Shown: piece after piece, positions 10,926-21,705 of the stretch | Layout: each line of letters starts with the position of its first letter | Position numbering within the stretch: position 1 is the stretch's first letter | From: Mytilus galloprovincialis | Lineage: Eukaryota > Mollusca > Bivalvia > Mytilida > Mytilidae | Length of the DNA stretch: 64,000 bases | Assembly (NCBI RefSeq): GCF_965363235.1 | Contig: NC_134843.1 | Location: forward strand, 66,689,865-66,753,864 | Direction: 5' to 3' | Position numbers and translations under genes: made by a program | The notes under the pieces: generated by a model | The model's input: the letters and a program-made list of their open reading frames with translations, nothing else | What the model was told of the DNA's origin: nothing | Databases searched by the model: none

Positions 10926-11125
10926 ATATAGATATCAGAAGTTGTGGTATGAGTTCCAATGAGACAACTCTCCATCCATCTCACAATTTATAAAAGTAAA
11001 CCATTATAAGCCAAAGTACGATCTTCAACACGGAGCCTTGGCTCTCTTTGGACACCAAGCTATAAAGGGCCCACAAATGACTAGTGTAAAATCATTCAAA
11101 TGGGAGAACCAACGGTCTAATCTAT
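10925..11125 (+). repeat. Dispersed repeat family S, copy 1
   Basis: Contains CCAATGAGACAACTCTCCATC, AAAGTAAACCATTATA and CAACACGGAGCCTTGGCTC. The same blocks recur at 24840-24985 and 37195-37345, and in reverse at 20370-20525 and 56515-56640. It is a short, abundant interspersed element with no coding capacity, lying just 3' of the tyrosinase gene. Confidence 0.7.
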
Positions 11126-11261
11126 ATAAAAAACGAGAAACGAGAAACACTTATGAACCACATCAATAATCGACAGCTGCTGGACATCATGTTCCTGACT
11201 TCAAGTATATTATTCATGATAACAGAACTAAGACAATATGTTATGACTATAATATGGAAAT

Positions 11262-11267
11262 TTTATT
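11262..11267 (-). terminator. Tyrosinase polyadenylation signal
   Basis: AATAAA on the minus strand, 10 nt after the TAA stop. If used, the 3' UTR is very short. Confidence 0.5.
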
Positions 11268-11277
11268 CCCTAATATT

Positions 11278-12943
11278 TTAGACATGGTACCATGGCAAAG
11301 ATGTGTCACGATCGCAAACAAACATTACAGGAATATTTCTGTTATTAATTCCTCGCGATGTTGATTCCCATAAAATCCACAAATCCCTCATTGCCTCATT
11401 ATAAGTTCTTCCATACATAAGCGGAAACCGTGTATCAGCCATTATCGAGCCTGCGCATGACTTATAGACAGGAGGCCGCGAACCAAATACTAGGCACTTC
11501 GCTTTACAAACTCGCCCACATGTATCATACGCTGTAATCAATGCTTCAATGCTGGATTCGTTTGAAGGCTTTTTTATTCCGATATAGGTAAACGAAGACG
11601 ATACTGGCCGAAAAGGGTCGATTTTTGCATAATCTTTATATCGACCAGAGTAATTTATCCCATCCGACTCAACAAAAACTCTGTCTGGACCTGCTGTAAT
11701 GTGTGAACATCTATCATATACGGCAGGATTGGGCTTGTTTGGAATTTTTTCCAGACTTTTATAGACAGTAGAATTCGACATGTGTGTATCATGATCAATA
11801 TGCAGGTTTAAACTTTTAATGGGATCTATACTGGCTCCCGAGGATTGCATGTAGACAACTTTAACTGGCATAAAAACCCATTGATTTATATCACTCTTTC
11901 CATTTATAATAAACGAGTTTTGATAAGGTATTTCTCTCTTATTTTGACCGACAAAATTATTAACAGAATGAACAGTTTGTTGGTTTGTTTTTACGGAATT
12001 TAACTGATTCTTGTTTATTTCACCAGCTACGCTCCTCTTACCCCTTATTAATGAGGGATCCGCTGGGGCCACAGGGATAGACCCACCTCTTGTTCTTCCG
12101 TCTCGGAAAGGAGATACAAACTTTGGTCCTGCTGCTAGAGGTCCAGTCTGCGCAACAGCATTTTGAGCTCTTTCAGGAGTGTCTGCCTCCACCTCGTCCG
12201 GTGCTGATACAACTTGTGCAGTAAATCCTGCTATCGAAGCTGCCCCGGCAGCACCTCTTGCCGCTGGAGCTTGCATTCTCATTTGGGGCGGTGCAACTCG
12301 AGATTCACAAATTCCGGTATCCGTATTACAAACAAGATCAGGACTGTCTGCGCATCGTGGACATGATGGTGCAGGTTGATATGATCGCAATCGAGCATAT
12401 CTCGCTGAATATGCTTCCGATGTCCTTACCCTTGGAGCAAATGGAAATTCTCCGAAGTTCATGAACCTGAAAGGTTCATGTCCTGCAACATTTGTCGGTG
12501 GATAGTCTGCTTCTGCATTTGGTATACGCCTCCTAAATTGTTCCCATATATAATCTATAAAAGCATGATGACAAAAAAATATCGGGTCATATGCAGCCGA
12601 TGCTAACGACGCTAGTGTTCCGTCGACCCATACATGCGGACCGTTGTGGTGTGCTTCTAAACTGTACTGTACTGTACCGGCTGTGCTTGGTTCAACAATT
12701 TCGGCATGGCGCGTTCTACTGAGAACAGATGCAATAGCCTGTTTTGAAATAAGCGTACCATCACTTCCAATGTTGCGCAAAATTGGCCTTCCCGGTAAAT
12801 TTGCAAACGGTCCATTAGTAATAAAACCGAAACCATTTCCAAAATACCTGGCTGTAAACAAAATTGTGTTAACCGGGTCGTCCATTGCAAAGTCCAGAGA
12901 CGAGTCCCAGTAAGGAATAGTTGTTCCAAGAGCCTGTTCTAAT
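11278..12943 (-). CDS. Tyrosinase exon 4 (CuB site and C-terminal region)
   Basis: 1,666 nt from TTATCTTTCAG to TAA. It begins LEQALGTTIPYWDSSLD, directly continuing WHRIYLLI of exon 3. The upstream in-frame ATG at 12960 is intronic. Confidence 0.92.
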
Positions 12944-15451
12944 CTGAAAGATAAACACAAGTGTATATTCTAATATGACACAGAGATGAGGACTGTCTAG
13001 ATAAAATAAGCGTCACATAATATCTATGTTTTCTGTCGATACCATATTTTTTGTAATCCAACATGAATAAATAAATATCTTTTAAACTAACGGGTTGTAT
13101 AACGCATGATAAGGTAGTTAATGAATTTAAGGAATGGTAATTGATGTTGTTTGCTTGATATCTCTAGAATAGAACAGTTTTCCAAGAATCTGTTCAAGTC
13201 AGAAGGATAGAGCAAAGACAAGTTTTTTAAAAATATGACATACTCGTTCAAAACGCGAAATAGAACCGAAAAATTCGAATGTGATCATGATTTAAGGAGG
13301 CTCACGGGTATATAAGATTTTCAGAAAAAATTTAAACATTTATTTTTCATTACAAATTTTATTTATTACCTTTAGTAGTTGTGATTTTATCATATGGTAC
13401 AAAAATCATTCAAAAAAATCAATTCGTGTTGGCCCCAGGTGACTTTTAAAATGTATATATAATTGAAAATGCTCTAAATTATCTCCCTTTGGTGCAAAAA
13501 TGCCATTTTTTGGCATTAAAATTGAAATATCTTTTTAATATACTCATCGGTGACCTATATTTTTTATTGTTGTTTTCGATGAAGCTGTACATAAACTAAA
13601 TAATTGTAAAATTTAAGCGATTTCTGTAATTTAGTTATTTTTTTATTTCGATATTACCGCTATTTCTGCTATTAATTCAACAAAAAAAAGGGACATTAAC
13701 AAAAGTGTATGCTTCTTTCGAAGGCAGATTGTGAGCGTAAATGAACGGTGACCCCATTATTTTATTTTATTTTTCTATTGGGTATAAGATAAAGTTAATT
13801 TATAGAAAAATAAAGAGAAATCCTATATTAAATAAAAAAATTGATTTAGACCCGCGAGCCCCCTTAAGTGATTTTTTTTACAACAAACATATCATTTGCT
13901 TATATAACTAATAATAATTCTATATTATCAAGAACCAAAAATTAAAACAAAATACAAATCTAACGTGGAAACACTAAAGTTTCGAATTATAATTAGTGAC
14001 CAAATCAAACATAATCCCCAACTCCACCTAAAAAAACAGACACATAAACAAAGACTAACCATAAATAAAACCAACGCATGGTTATACGATTGCAACAGTT
14101 TTACGTGGGCTCAAACCTCATATTTGCGTATCCAGACCGTATTTTTTATAACTTAAACGCAATAGCTGTCAACAAGATACCAAGAATATAAAAAAGAAGT
14201 ACAATCAGGATCAAACTGTCGTAAATTCTTCTGGAAGCAAATTACAAGGAATATCTAGCTGTTCGTTTGGTACTTTTACTCAAATAACAAATAGTTTCAT
14301 AAAACAGTATCCCTTTCCGGTCTCGTTAAGTCTAATAAAATTTGAAATAGGCAGTCTTTATGAAAGACCAAAAGTGGTTAAAATAACATAAGCTTACATT
14401 AAGAGATATATTCTGTGCCAGCCTAGAAAGTTTGGGCCTTGATGTGCTGGGCCTAGGGTACTCCCTGAATGGATACCAGCTATAACATCGTAGTTGTTGG
14501 TGTCTTGTCTAACGCTCTGGAAATAAATAACTCAAAAATAAAATGAAGCGAATTCAAAATAAAATAATTATTCTTTTTATAATTTTTCTGAATTCAAAAC
14601 AATCAGAACAAATACAAATAGTCTAATTATCGTTTTAAAATATATTTCTTTTTTCAGTTGTATGCTAATTTATTTCGGACATACGTATACGTACGAACGA
14701 GATGCTTTATTTCTGATCTACTTACGAACGAGTTTTTCAGTCTGCGCACGGCTAATGCATATTGACGCCAGTTGTACTGATAAGGCGCCGCTCTCACTTC
14801 CCTCCTGACAGGTCCTCCGAATACTTGTCGCTTTTGTCTTGACGGGTCGTCCAGCTCTGCTTCCCTCACCACTCCCCGTAACAAAGACGTGATATAATTC
14901 CTAACATTTGGGTCTGTAATATTTGTAGACCATGTAGCGGTTGTCTCTACGAAGTTGGATATACAGAAACTTTGAATAGTTCTAGATGGAATTGTTGACG
15001 TATTGTCCGACTTCTGATCTAGACAATCGTACAAATTCTTTGGTAAAGGTATCTGTGTCACCAGTCCATCAGTGTGTAATGTGTACAAAGTCTGTATGAA
15101 CAGAAATATTGGTAGAATGTCCTGAAAAAATAACGAATAAAAGGTTATTTACATTTAACCGCCTTAAAATCTGTCAATAGCAAAATATACTTACTATAAT
15201 GAATATTGTAATATTTTAAATTTATCACTTATGTTTTTGTATGTTTTTGATTAATAATTCGTAAACTGTTTTGTTATTATTTGGTTGTTTATTGTTTGTT
15301 TAAACTTGTATTGCCACAAACATTGTAAATATTTAATGACAATAGATAAAATTAAAATATGGTTTTATTAATGCTAATCAGACGCAAACTTAAAATAGCA
15401 CATATAATGATAAGAATTTAATTGTTTCGAATATTACAATATACCTACCAT
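11278..15451 (-). CDS. Secreted tyrosinase, four exons, 727 aa
   Basis: Exons: 15451-15449 (only ATG in the coding part), 15121-14726, 14516-14398 and 12943-11278, all with GT/AG borders and matching phases. It is a type-3 copper enzyme oxidising phenols to quinones, in bivalves used in shell periostracum, pigmentation and wound defence. The leader is MDILPIFLFIQTLYTL. CuA ligands are H149 (GIHSG), H158 (PAHQGP) and H167 (LGWHRIYLL). CuB has H272 and H276 (HHNGPHVWVDG) and H299 (FFCHHAFIDYIW). After about residue 330 comes a low-complexity Ala/Pro/Gln linker, then the bivalve-type extension with VFVESDGINYSGRYKDYA, AYDTCGRVCKAKC and the C-terminal CDRD. All six ligands are present, so it should be active. 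Intron 3 carries a transposon (13291-13868). Confidence 0.92.
13291..13868. mobile_element. TIR element in tyrosinase intron 3
   Basis: Imperfect inverted ends TTTAAGGAGGCTCACGGGT and ACCCGCGAGCCCCCTTAAG, 578 bp apart. The interior has no ORF. A truncated copy in opposite orientation lies at 63492-63718, sharing the GCTTCTTTCGAAGGCAGATT block. Confidence 0.7.
14398..14516 (-). CDS. Tyrosinase exon 3 (CuA site)
   Basis: 119 nt between TTATTTCCAG and AT|GTAAGC. It encodes the whole CuA site with AGIHSG, PAHQGPNFLGWHR. It is too short to stand out as an ORF but was found by phase and motif. Confidence 0.9.
14726..15121 (-). CDS. Tyrosinase exon 2
   Basis: 132 codons between TTTTTTCAG and TTC|GTAAGT, phase 0 on both sides. 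It covers the hydrophobic leader, a variable region with a dibasic SRQKRQ segment, and the start of the tyrosinase fold (RREVRAAPYQYNWRQYALA). Confidence 0.85.
15449..15451 (-). CDS. Tyrosinase exon 1: start codon only
   Basis: AAACCATG|GTAGGTAT: the ATG is immediately followed by a donor. Joined to exon 2 it gives MDILPIFLFIQ, a convincing signal peptide. Exon 2 has no ATG of its own before the leader. Confidence 0.6.
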
Positions 15452-15502
15452 GGTTTCCGTCTTTTAAGTGCCTCGACGACAGCAGAACAAAGTCGTTAGT
15501 CA

Positions 15503-15509
15503 ATATATA
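15503..15509 (-). promoter_or_regulatory. Possible TATA box of the tyrosinase gene
   Basis: TATATAT on the minus strand about 55 nt before the start codon. This would leave a 5' UTR of roughly 25-30 nt. Position alone supports it. Confidence 0.3.
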
Positions 15510-15995
15510 ATGCTGAAATGATATATGATTTACATATTGTTTACTTTCATCAAGATATAGTAGAAAAAAAGCTTTTACACGAAAAATACCGCAGTTAATA
15601 TACAACTTATGTTCATACAAAGAATTATCTTGTTCGTACATAAAAACATAAACCATCTTTAGTTTGCTGAAATTTTTACAAGGATAAGGAACTTTGATGG
15701 TTGCGACCCAATTGACTGTTTTTATATTGTACGGTAAAAAAGAGTTTTTCAAACGAAAGCTGTGAACTGTCAACGACACGATCTGAACTTATTAACCTTT
15801 ATTTCAAGTTTTAAACTTTAATTTGCAATGTTTTACTAATATTCAGTCATCAATATGTATATCATCTGATTTAAAAAAAAAAAAATACTGCCGAGACGTT
15901 CCGATTGGTTATATGTTGTGTTATATGCTCGGTTATATGTAAACATAAATAGTATTGAAATTATGGAGAAATATTCACCTCACTTCACCCATCCT
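15510..15995. other. Upstream flank of tyrosinase, no gene seen
   Basis: A 129-codon minus frame (15779-15390) overlaps the start exon but has AT-driven composition and no domain. I consider it chance. Confidence 0.4.
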
Positions 15996-15999
15996 CTAA

Positions 16000-16260
16000 A
16001 ATCCAACCGGTATTTAAGGCCTAAGGGATAATGCTTTCTGTTTTGCACGGTCTTTAGCTGTTGTCCTTGTTGTAACCCAACTTTTTCCCTCCAAGCGTTG
16101 TTCTCTCATTCACGACAGTACGTCTCCATGTGGTTTTGGGACGTTCACCTTTAGTTTTCCAAGATTTGGTTTCAGTACCTGTAGCATACATTGTTCTTAC
16201 GATTTAAATTCTCCAAAATCTTAACCTCATGCTAATTTCTTGAAGTATCTTGTTTTTCAG
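16000..16260 (-). pseudogene. Decayed LINE, C-terminal end of reverse transcriptase ORF
   Basis: The minus strand reads ERPKTTWRRTVVNERTTLGG and, after a frame change, TTAKDRAKQKALSLRP. This matches the usual end of RTE/R1-type LINE proteins (GRPKTTWRRTV..E.........A.DR..W). Frameshifts and stops show that it is dead. Flanking sequence to 16560 may belong to the same relic but is not recognisable. Confidence 0.55.
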
Positions 16261-16914
16261 TATAATCAGCTGCTACTACTTTTGTTTCTTTGTCTGACGA
16301 CTAGCTAGGCGAGATTTGCTGTATGGGTTACATTCCCTGTGGTGCTATTTGTCCATAGCTTAGGCATGTTGACGAGTGCATGGACATGTTCACACGCCTG
16401 GTTGGCCTATGCAATGAATGATTGAGACCCTTGCTGCTCCGATATCCTCTACAATTAAACATAAGACGCTAGACTGTAATCACAATGTGCTGCCGCAATG
16501 AGGCTTTGTATGAGTCTTGAATAATGTAGAGGCATATTTACACACTTAGCTTTCTTTATTTGCCAGAGCATGCTAGCCAGTAATGGTAAAAGTGTCTATG
16601 ACTCCAACCAAACTAGTCGAGTATACAATCCTGTGTTACAAACCACCAGTTCACGTAGGAATATTACTACAATGTATATACCGAGAAAAAAAAATCAAAG
16701 AATATTTAAAGAAAAAAAAGATAATATTAATTTGTTAGATTCCAACAAACTGCGTTTAAAATCAATGTTTTTATAACAGAAACTACGTACGCGTTTACCA
16801 ATGGTCTTTAACTTAGTCAGTTATATTCAAAAATAAAATATGTGTTTATTCTTGTCGAATTTCAACTAGACTGGTAATTTGCAAGAAAATTGTTTATCAA
16901 ACTTTGTTGTTGCC

Positions 16915-17545
16915 AGACAATGGTGCGCATCAGTTTAAAAATCGTGCACACGACTTTCAAAAACTGGAGCGCAGGACTTTAAAAATGATGTTAATCAATG
17001 ATTTTTAAAATAGTGCGTATGATTATCAAACTCGCGCTGACGTTCGTATAGAGGCAGTCAAATTTTTTCTAAAAGCTGAGAGCACGATTTCGAAAGTCGT
17101 GTTTGTCAGTTTTGAAATTCCTGCGCGCCATTTTGAAAGCCGTGCGCACCAGATTTTGAAAGTTGTTTGCACCAGTATTAAAATTTCGTGCAAACTAGTT
17201 TTGAAAGTCGTGCGCATTTCGACGCTGGTGCATGACTTGCAAAACCCGGTTAGCACGACTTTCGAAAATGGTGCTCACGAAGGTAAAAAATGGTACACAC
17301 TAGTATCAGAACTGGTGTGCATCATTTTGAAAGTCCTGCACATCTTCTAAAAAGTCGAGTTCACCGCAACAGTGTTGAAGTCGTGGTGCGAAGTTTAAAA
17401 ACTGGTGCTCAGGAGTTTAAAATTGGTGAGCTCCATTTTTGAAACTCGTGAGTACCATTTTTCAAAGTCGCAAACATGTTTTTGAAAATTGCAATCATCA
17501 GTATTTGAAAGTCGCAAGTGCCAGTGTTGTGCGTACCATTTTTTC
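16915..17545. repeat. Degenerate minisatellite
   Basis: Repeats of GTGCGCACGACTTTCAAAA and GTGCGCACCAGTTTTGAAAG in both senses, with period roughly 25-32 bp and high divergence. The open frames in it on both strands are repeat artefacts. Confidence 0.6.
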
Positions 17546-19140
17546 TTGGCAAATGAAAATATTTATATTTATATGTCACTTAAGTTGCTCCGTAGTATTG
17601 AATTCCTTGGTGGAACATTTAACATGCATGTGCAAGAGGCATAATGAAATATTCTATATAGTTGTACTAAGCAGTGATATATAATTTTATGATTGACCTT
17701 AAAACTGCCTTATCATCATATTTTTGCTTTGACATACTTCGAAATATGTAATCATAATTATTATTTATGACGCATAATATGACTAAAAAGAATTGAACGT
17801 GTAAATGATGTACATACAAGATAAGTGTCTTCATTGTTTCTTAGTAATAGCTGATTTTTGTACATTGTAGTTCGGTGCTCATACGCGGCATTGTGTTGTT
17901 GACCCCGGAACAATAGTCTGAAACACATCTACAGAACATCAAGAACATGGATATTTCTTTCTTCTTTTGTGGAGAATGTAAATTATTTAAGAGTAAATTC
18001 CATTAAGAATCAATTTAGTCTTTGCTTCTCTTTTTTTAATCCATTGTATTTTGTTAGAAGATTTTCGAGGCGACATAATAGAAATATCCATGTTTTGTAC
18101 TGTTCATCGCCCAAACAACTCAATTCTATTATATGAGTAGGCCATTATACAACCGCGCCTTAATAGTATATAATTTCTGTCCCTTGCTGGAAAAAACTAA
18201 ATAGATTTGTATTTAAGCTTTAGAAATGGAAGAAAAAGCAAGGTTTGTCGAGCTTTTCTCCTGTTTTGTAGCGAGTACTAAATTAATTTTTCTGACTTTG
18301 TATGTCATTGTTTTTATCCTGTAGTGTACACCCGGATATTAAAGCTTAGTTGTTTAAATCCAAATAGTTGTCTTTGTGGTTTGAAAGAAATCAGTATGAT
18401 TTAAACGCGGACTACGAAGAGGACCCAAAAGCGAACCGAAAATACTCATACTCATAATTGAGAGTTAGGAGAGTTACAGGAAACTTTATTAATTTGAACA
18501 AGTACAAGTACAAATGTTAAACAAAGACATATGTGTGTACCTATTATTTGTATAATAGCTTGCTGTTTTCAGGATAAACACTGTTCTGTCAAAGTTTCAC
18601 TTTTTGCTAAATATGTCATTGAATTTTAACCTTGTCATTTAATACATCATAAATCATTGTACATGTAGGCTCCACGGTAAGCACATTTTGAAGATCTTGT
18701 CAAAGTAGGCTGTATTAAATTGTGTGTGTTTGTGTGCATAACTAGAATCTTTAAAAAAAACTTTGACAGCAAGGTACAATAAGTATTATGTAACAATGAG
18801 GGACCAACGGTTATATTGAAGCCCTTTACACACAAACATATCTAGGTGTCCGAGGACGGCCATAGTATTTTTGGCTAAAAACTTTAGGGATTTAATTATG
18901 AAAAAAATAAGCTGAGACCACCTCTAGTTTTGTTAAAAAGGGTTCTTAGTTTTAAGTGTTAGCCGTTTTATTGAAGACATAATGTACAATTCTTGTTTAG
19001 TTATGTTGGCTGGTTGCTGTTTGAATGCAATATACTGTTCCTTTTATTTCTTTTCATAGTTCAAATGTTTATCTACCAAGTAAGTATGGGAAATTCCTAT
19101 CGAAAACAAACGTTCAAAGATTTGGTGCATGTTATGCAAG
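17546..19140. other. Intergenic DNA, no gene seen
   Basis: No exon-like frame or RNA gene was identified. Short palindromic or repeat-like pieces cannot be assigned. Confidence 0.5.
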
Positions 19141-19144
19141 GTGG

Positions 19145-19425
19145 TTTTTATGCCCCACCTACGATAGTCGAGGAGCATTATGTTTTTTGGTCTGTGTCTA
19201 CGTTCGTCCGTTCGTTCGTCTGTTCGTTCGTCCGTGCGTCCGTTCGTCCCGCATCAGGTTAAAGTTTTTGGTCAAAGTAGTTTTTGATGAAGTTGAAGTC
19301 CAATCAACTTGAAAATTATTACGCATGTTCTCTATGATATGATCTTTCTAATTTCAATGCCAAATTAAAGTATTGACCCCAATTTCACGGTCCACTGAAC
19401 ATGTAAAATGATAGTGCGAGTGTAC
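19145..19425 (+). repeat. Dispersed repeat with TTCGTCCG microsatellite
   Basis: Starts TGCCCCACCTACGATAGTCG, then TTCGTCCGTTCG repeats, then GGTCAAAGTAGTTTTTGATG and an AT-rich tail. This layout is common in mussel repeats. The two overlapping short frames are not genes. Confidence 0.5.
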
Positions 19426-20369
19426 TATGGACACATTCTTGTTTTTGTCTGTTTTGACGGGTTCTCTTTTAACCACTTAGGTATGTCTTTTTTGAAGTCG
19501 GCAATTTCAACCATGATATGGTGCTGTAAAAAATCTTCGGACTACAGATGCCGATATCAGAATGTTTTTCCAAGTCGAGAACATTTCCCCTCAAAAGATT
19601 ATTACATACATCGGTTGCTTAAATTATTAAAAGGTATATAGTGTGTTGCATGTACCTATATTCGTTTATTTCTATTATACCGTTTGATGAATATAAGTGT
19701 TGGTTTTTTCTGAACATTATTTTATGTATTTTAATACTAGTACCTTATTCTAATGGATGATACAAAGGGGGATAACTGAGATCTAAGGAGATGTGTCATA
19801 ATTGCCACTGAGAACACTACCCACCATGTCAAAATGAAGTGTATGACCTTAACAACGTGCAACATCCAATTATTTGTAAGATAAAAAATAACCATGGCAA
19901 AATGTAAAAAAAAAACAAGAACACCATCTGCCTGATTTATGACAATACAATAAACGAGAAAAAAAAAACCAAATACATGTGTTTGATGGACAGCAATCAA
20001 CCGCGAAATAGGACAGTCACATTAAGAATGCGACAGAGTAAAACATATTTGTGAGAGTTCAATTCTCATCATAACATGAGACAGTGGCATAAAAGCTCAA
20101 CTTTTAACTAATCTATAAAATCATTTGTAATGGTTTGACTGATCAGATCAGATCGCTACGTAGCACACAACCTTCTTTAAAGAGAATATTTTGAAGTATT
20201 TTTAAACCAATTAGAAAATTACTTATTTTATAAATAAAGTCCAAATACCCAAACAGATTTGTTTTAAATCGAAAGAAAACTCACGTCAGTAGTTTTGAAA
20301 CATGTTACCGGAGTTTCAGGAAAATTGGTGAAATCGTTTCCAAGTTGTCATCCGACGTGTCTGCGAGGG
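19426..20369. other. Intergenic DNA with decayed repeats
   Basis: 19780-19870 resembles a badly decayed copy of repeat family S. Nothing coding was identified. Confidence 0.4.
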
Positions 20370-20525
20370 GCGGACTGATAGACAACGGTATACCGTTACA
20401 CATCCCTTAAATGGGCTTTGCTCATTAATGAAGGCCGTACGGTGACCTATATTGGTTAATTGTTGTGTCATTGGTCTTTTGTGGAGAGTTATCTCATTGG
20501 TAATCATACCACATCTTCTTTTTTA
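20370..20525 (-). repeat. Dispersed repeat family S, copy 2 (reverse)
   Basis: Contains GGAGAGTTATCTCATTGGTA and CATACCACATCTTCTTTTTT, the complement of the CCAATGAGACAACTCTCC block. It is close to the copy at 56515-56640. Confidence 0.65.
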
Positions 20526-21034
20526 TACATAAAATGGTTCATTATAGGCTTCCTTTGTATGTACTAGTAATTGTGAAAAGTAAAATAAATCTAAACATCA
20601 ATACACGTATTTGCTTTAATTTGTCAAGTAAAGGATCACTGCGACACACCTCGTGTCTTCTGACGATACTTTACATCGCCATCAATCAACACATCTTTTG
20701 AAGTAGTGATCTTATATTTTGATAATGCACTTTTACTGCAATGATAACATGCACATGGTCAGCATGTTTTATTGCGACATTCTTTTGTTATGTTATTGTA
20801 CTTCAATACATAATATCATAATTCTTTCTCCATAGTTTATAATACATTTATAGGTTAAAAAACAAGTCGATGATAGACCTGGTTTATACTTGATGGCTAG
20901 GTTAAGGGCTATAACTTAATAATAAATAAATATTTTAAGCCACCAGGCCCACTCGTTGAGTAGTTTGAATCGTCAACTGACTTTTTTTGACTTGGGGTTT
21001 GAGAAGAACCAGTAATCATAATCAAAATAAATTA

Positions 21035-21040
21035 TTTATT
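21035..21040 (-). terminator. Candidate polyadenylation signal of the Fox gene
   Basis: AATAAA on the minus strand, about 670 nt after the stop, beyond the 3' minisatellite. Other AT-rich hexamers exist, so the choice is uncertain. Confidence 0.35.
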
Positions 21041-21284
21041 ATGTTCATATCATATACATATATATACATTCGTTTTAATTGATAAATAAATATACAAATC
21101 ACAATATTATCTTAACTGTCTAAAACATTATAGTATTACTTCATTAACTTCAGTCTATAAATTTTACTTCAACAATAATAATACTAATTGCTTACATTTG
21201 ATGTAAATTTGGGTTAAAAAATTAATTTGAACAAGGCACCAAGATTAAGCTTTTAGTTTGTTCATATTTGATAAAACTTTTCAG

Positions 21285-21705
21285 TAATACTTGTTCATAT
21301 TTGATAAACATTTCAATTATTTGTTCATACATGTAGTTGATAAATATTTCAGTCATTTGTTCATATTTGATAAACTTTTCAGTTGCTTGTTCATATTTGA
21401 TAAACTTTTCAGTAGTTTGTTCATATTTGATAAACTTTTCAGTTATTGTTCATATTTGATAAACTTTCAGTTGTTTGTTCATATTTGATAAACTTTCAGT
21501 TATAGTTCATATTTGATAAACTTTCAGTTATTGTTCATATTTGATAAACTTTCAGTTATATAATTGTTCATATTTGATAAACTTTCAGTTATTGTTCATA
21601 TTTGATAAACTTTCAGTTATATAATTGTTCATATTTGATAAACTTTCAGTTATATAATTGTTCATATTTGATAAACTTTTCAGTTGTGTGTTCATATTTG
21701 ATAAA
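21285..21705 (-). repeat. Minisatellite in the Fox 3' UTR
   Basis: About 17 copies of a 22-31-bp unit reading GTTTATCAAATATGAACAA on the transcript strand, with spacers CTGAAA or ATATAACTGAAA. It starts within a base or so of the TAG stop codon. No coding. Confidence 0.85.

Noticed and set aside
12179..12913. Plus-strand frames opposite the tyrosinase exon
   Set aside because: Antisense shadows of a well-supported coding exon.
17026..17684. Open frames on both strands near 17 kb
   Set aside because: They arise from a degenerate minisatellite whose repeated words appear in both strands.
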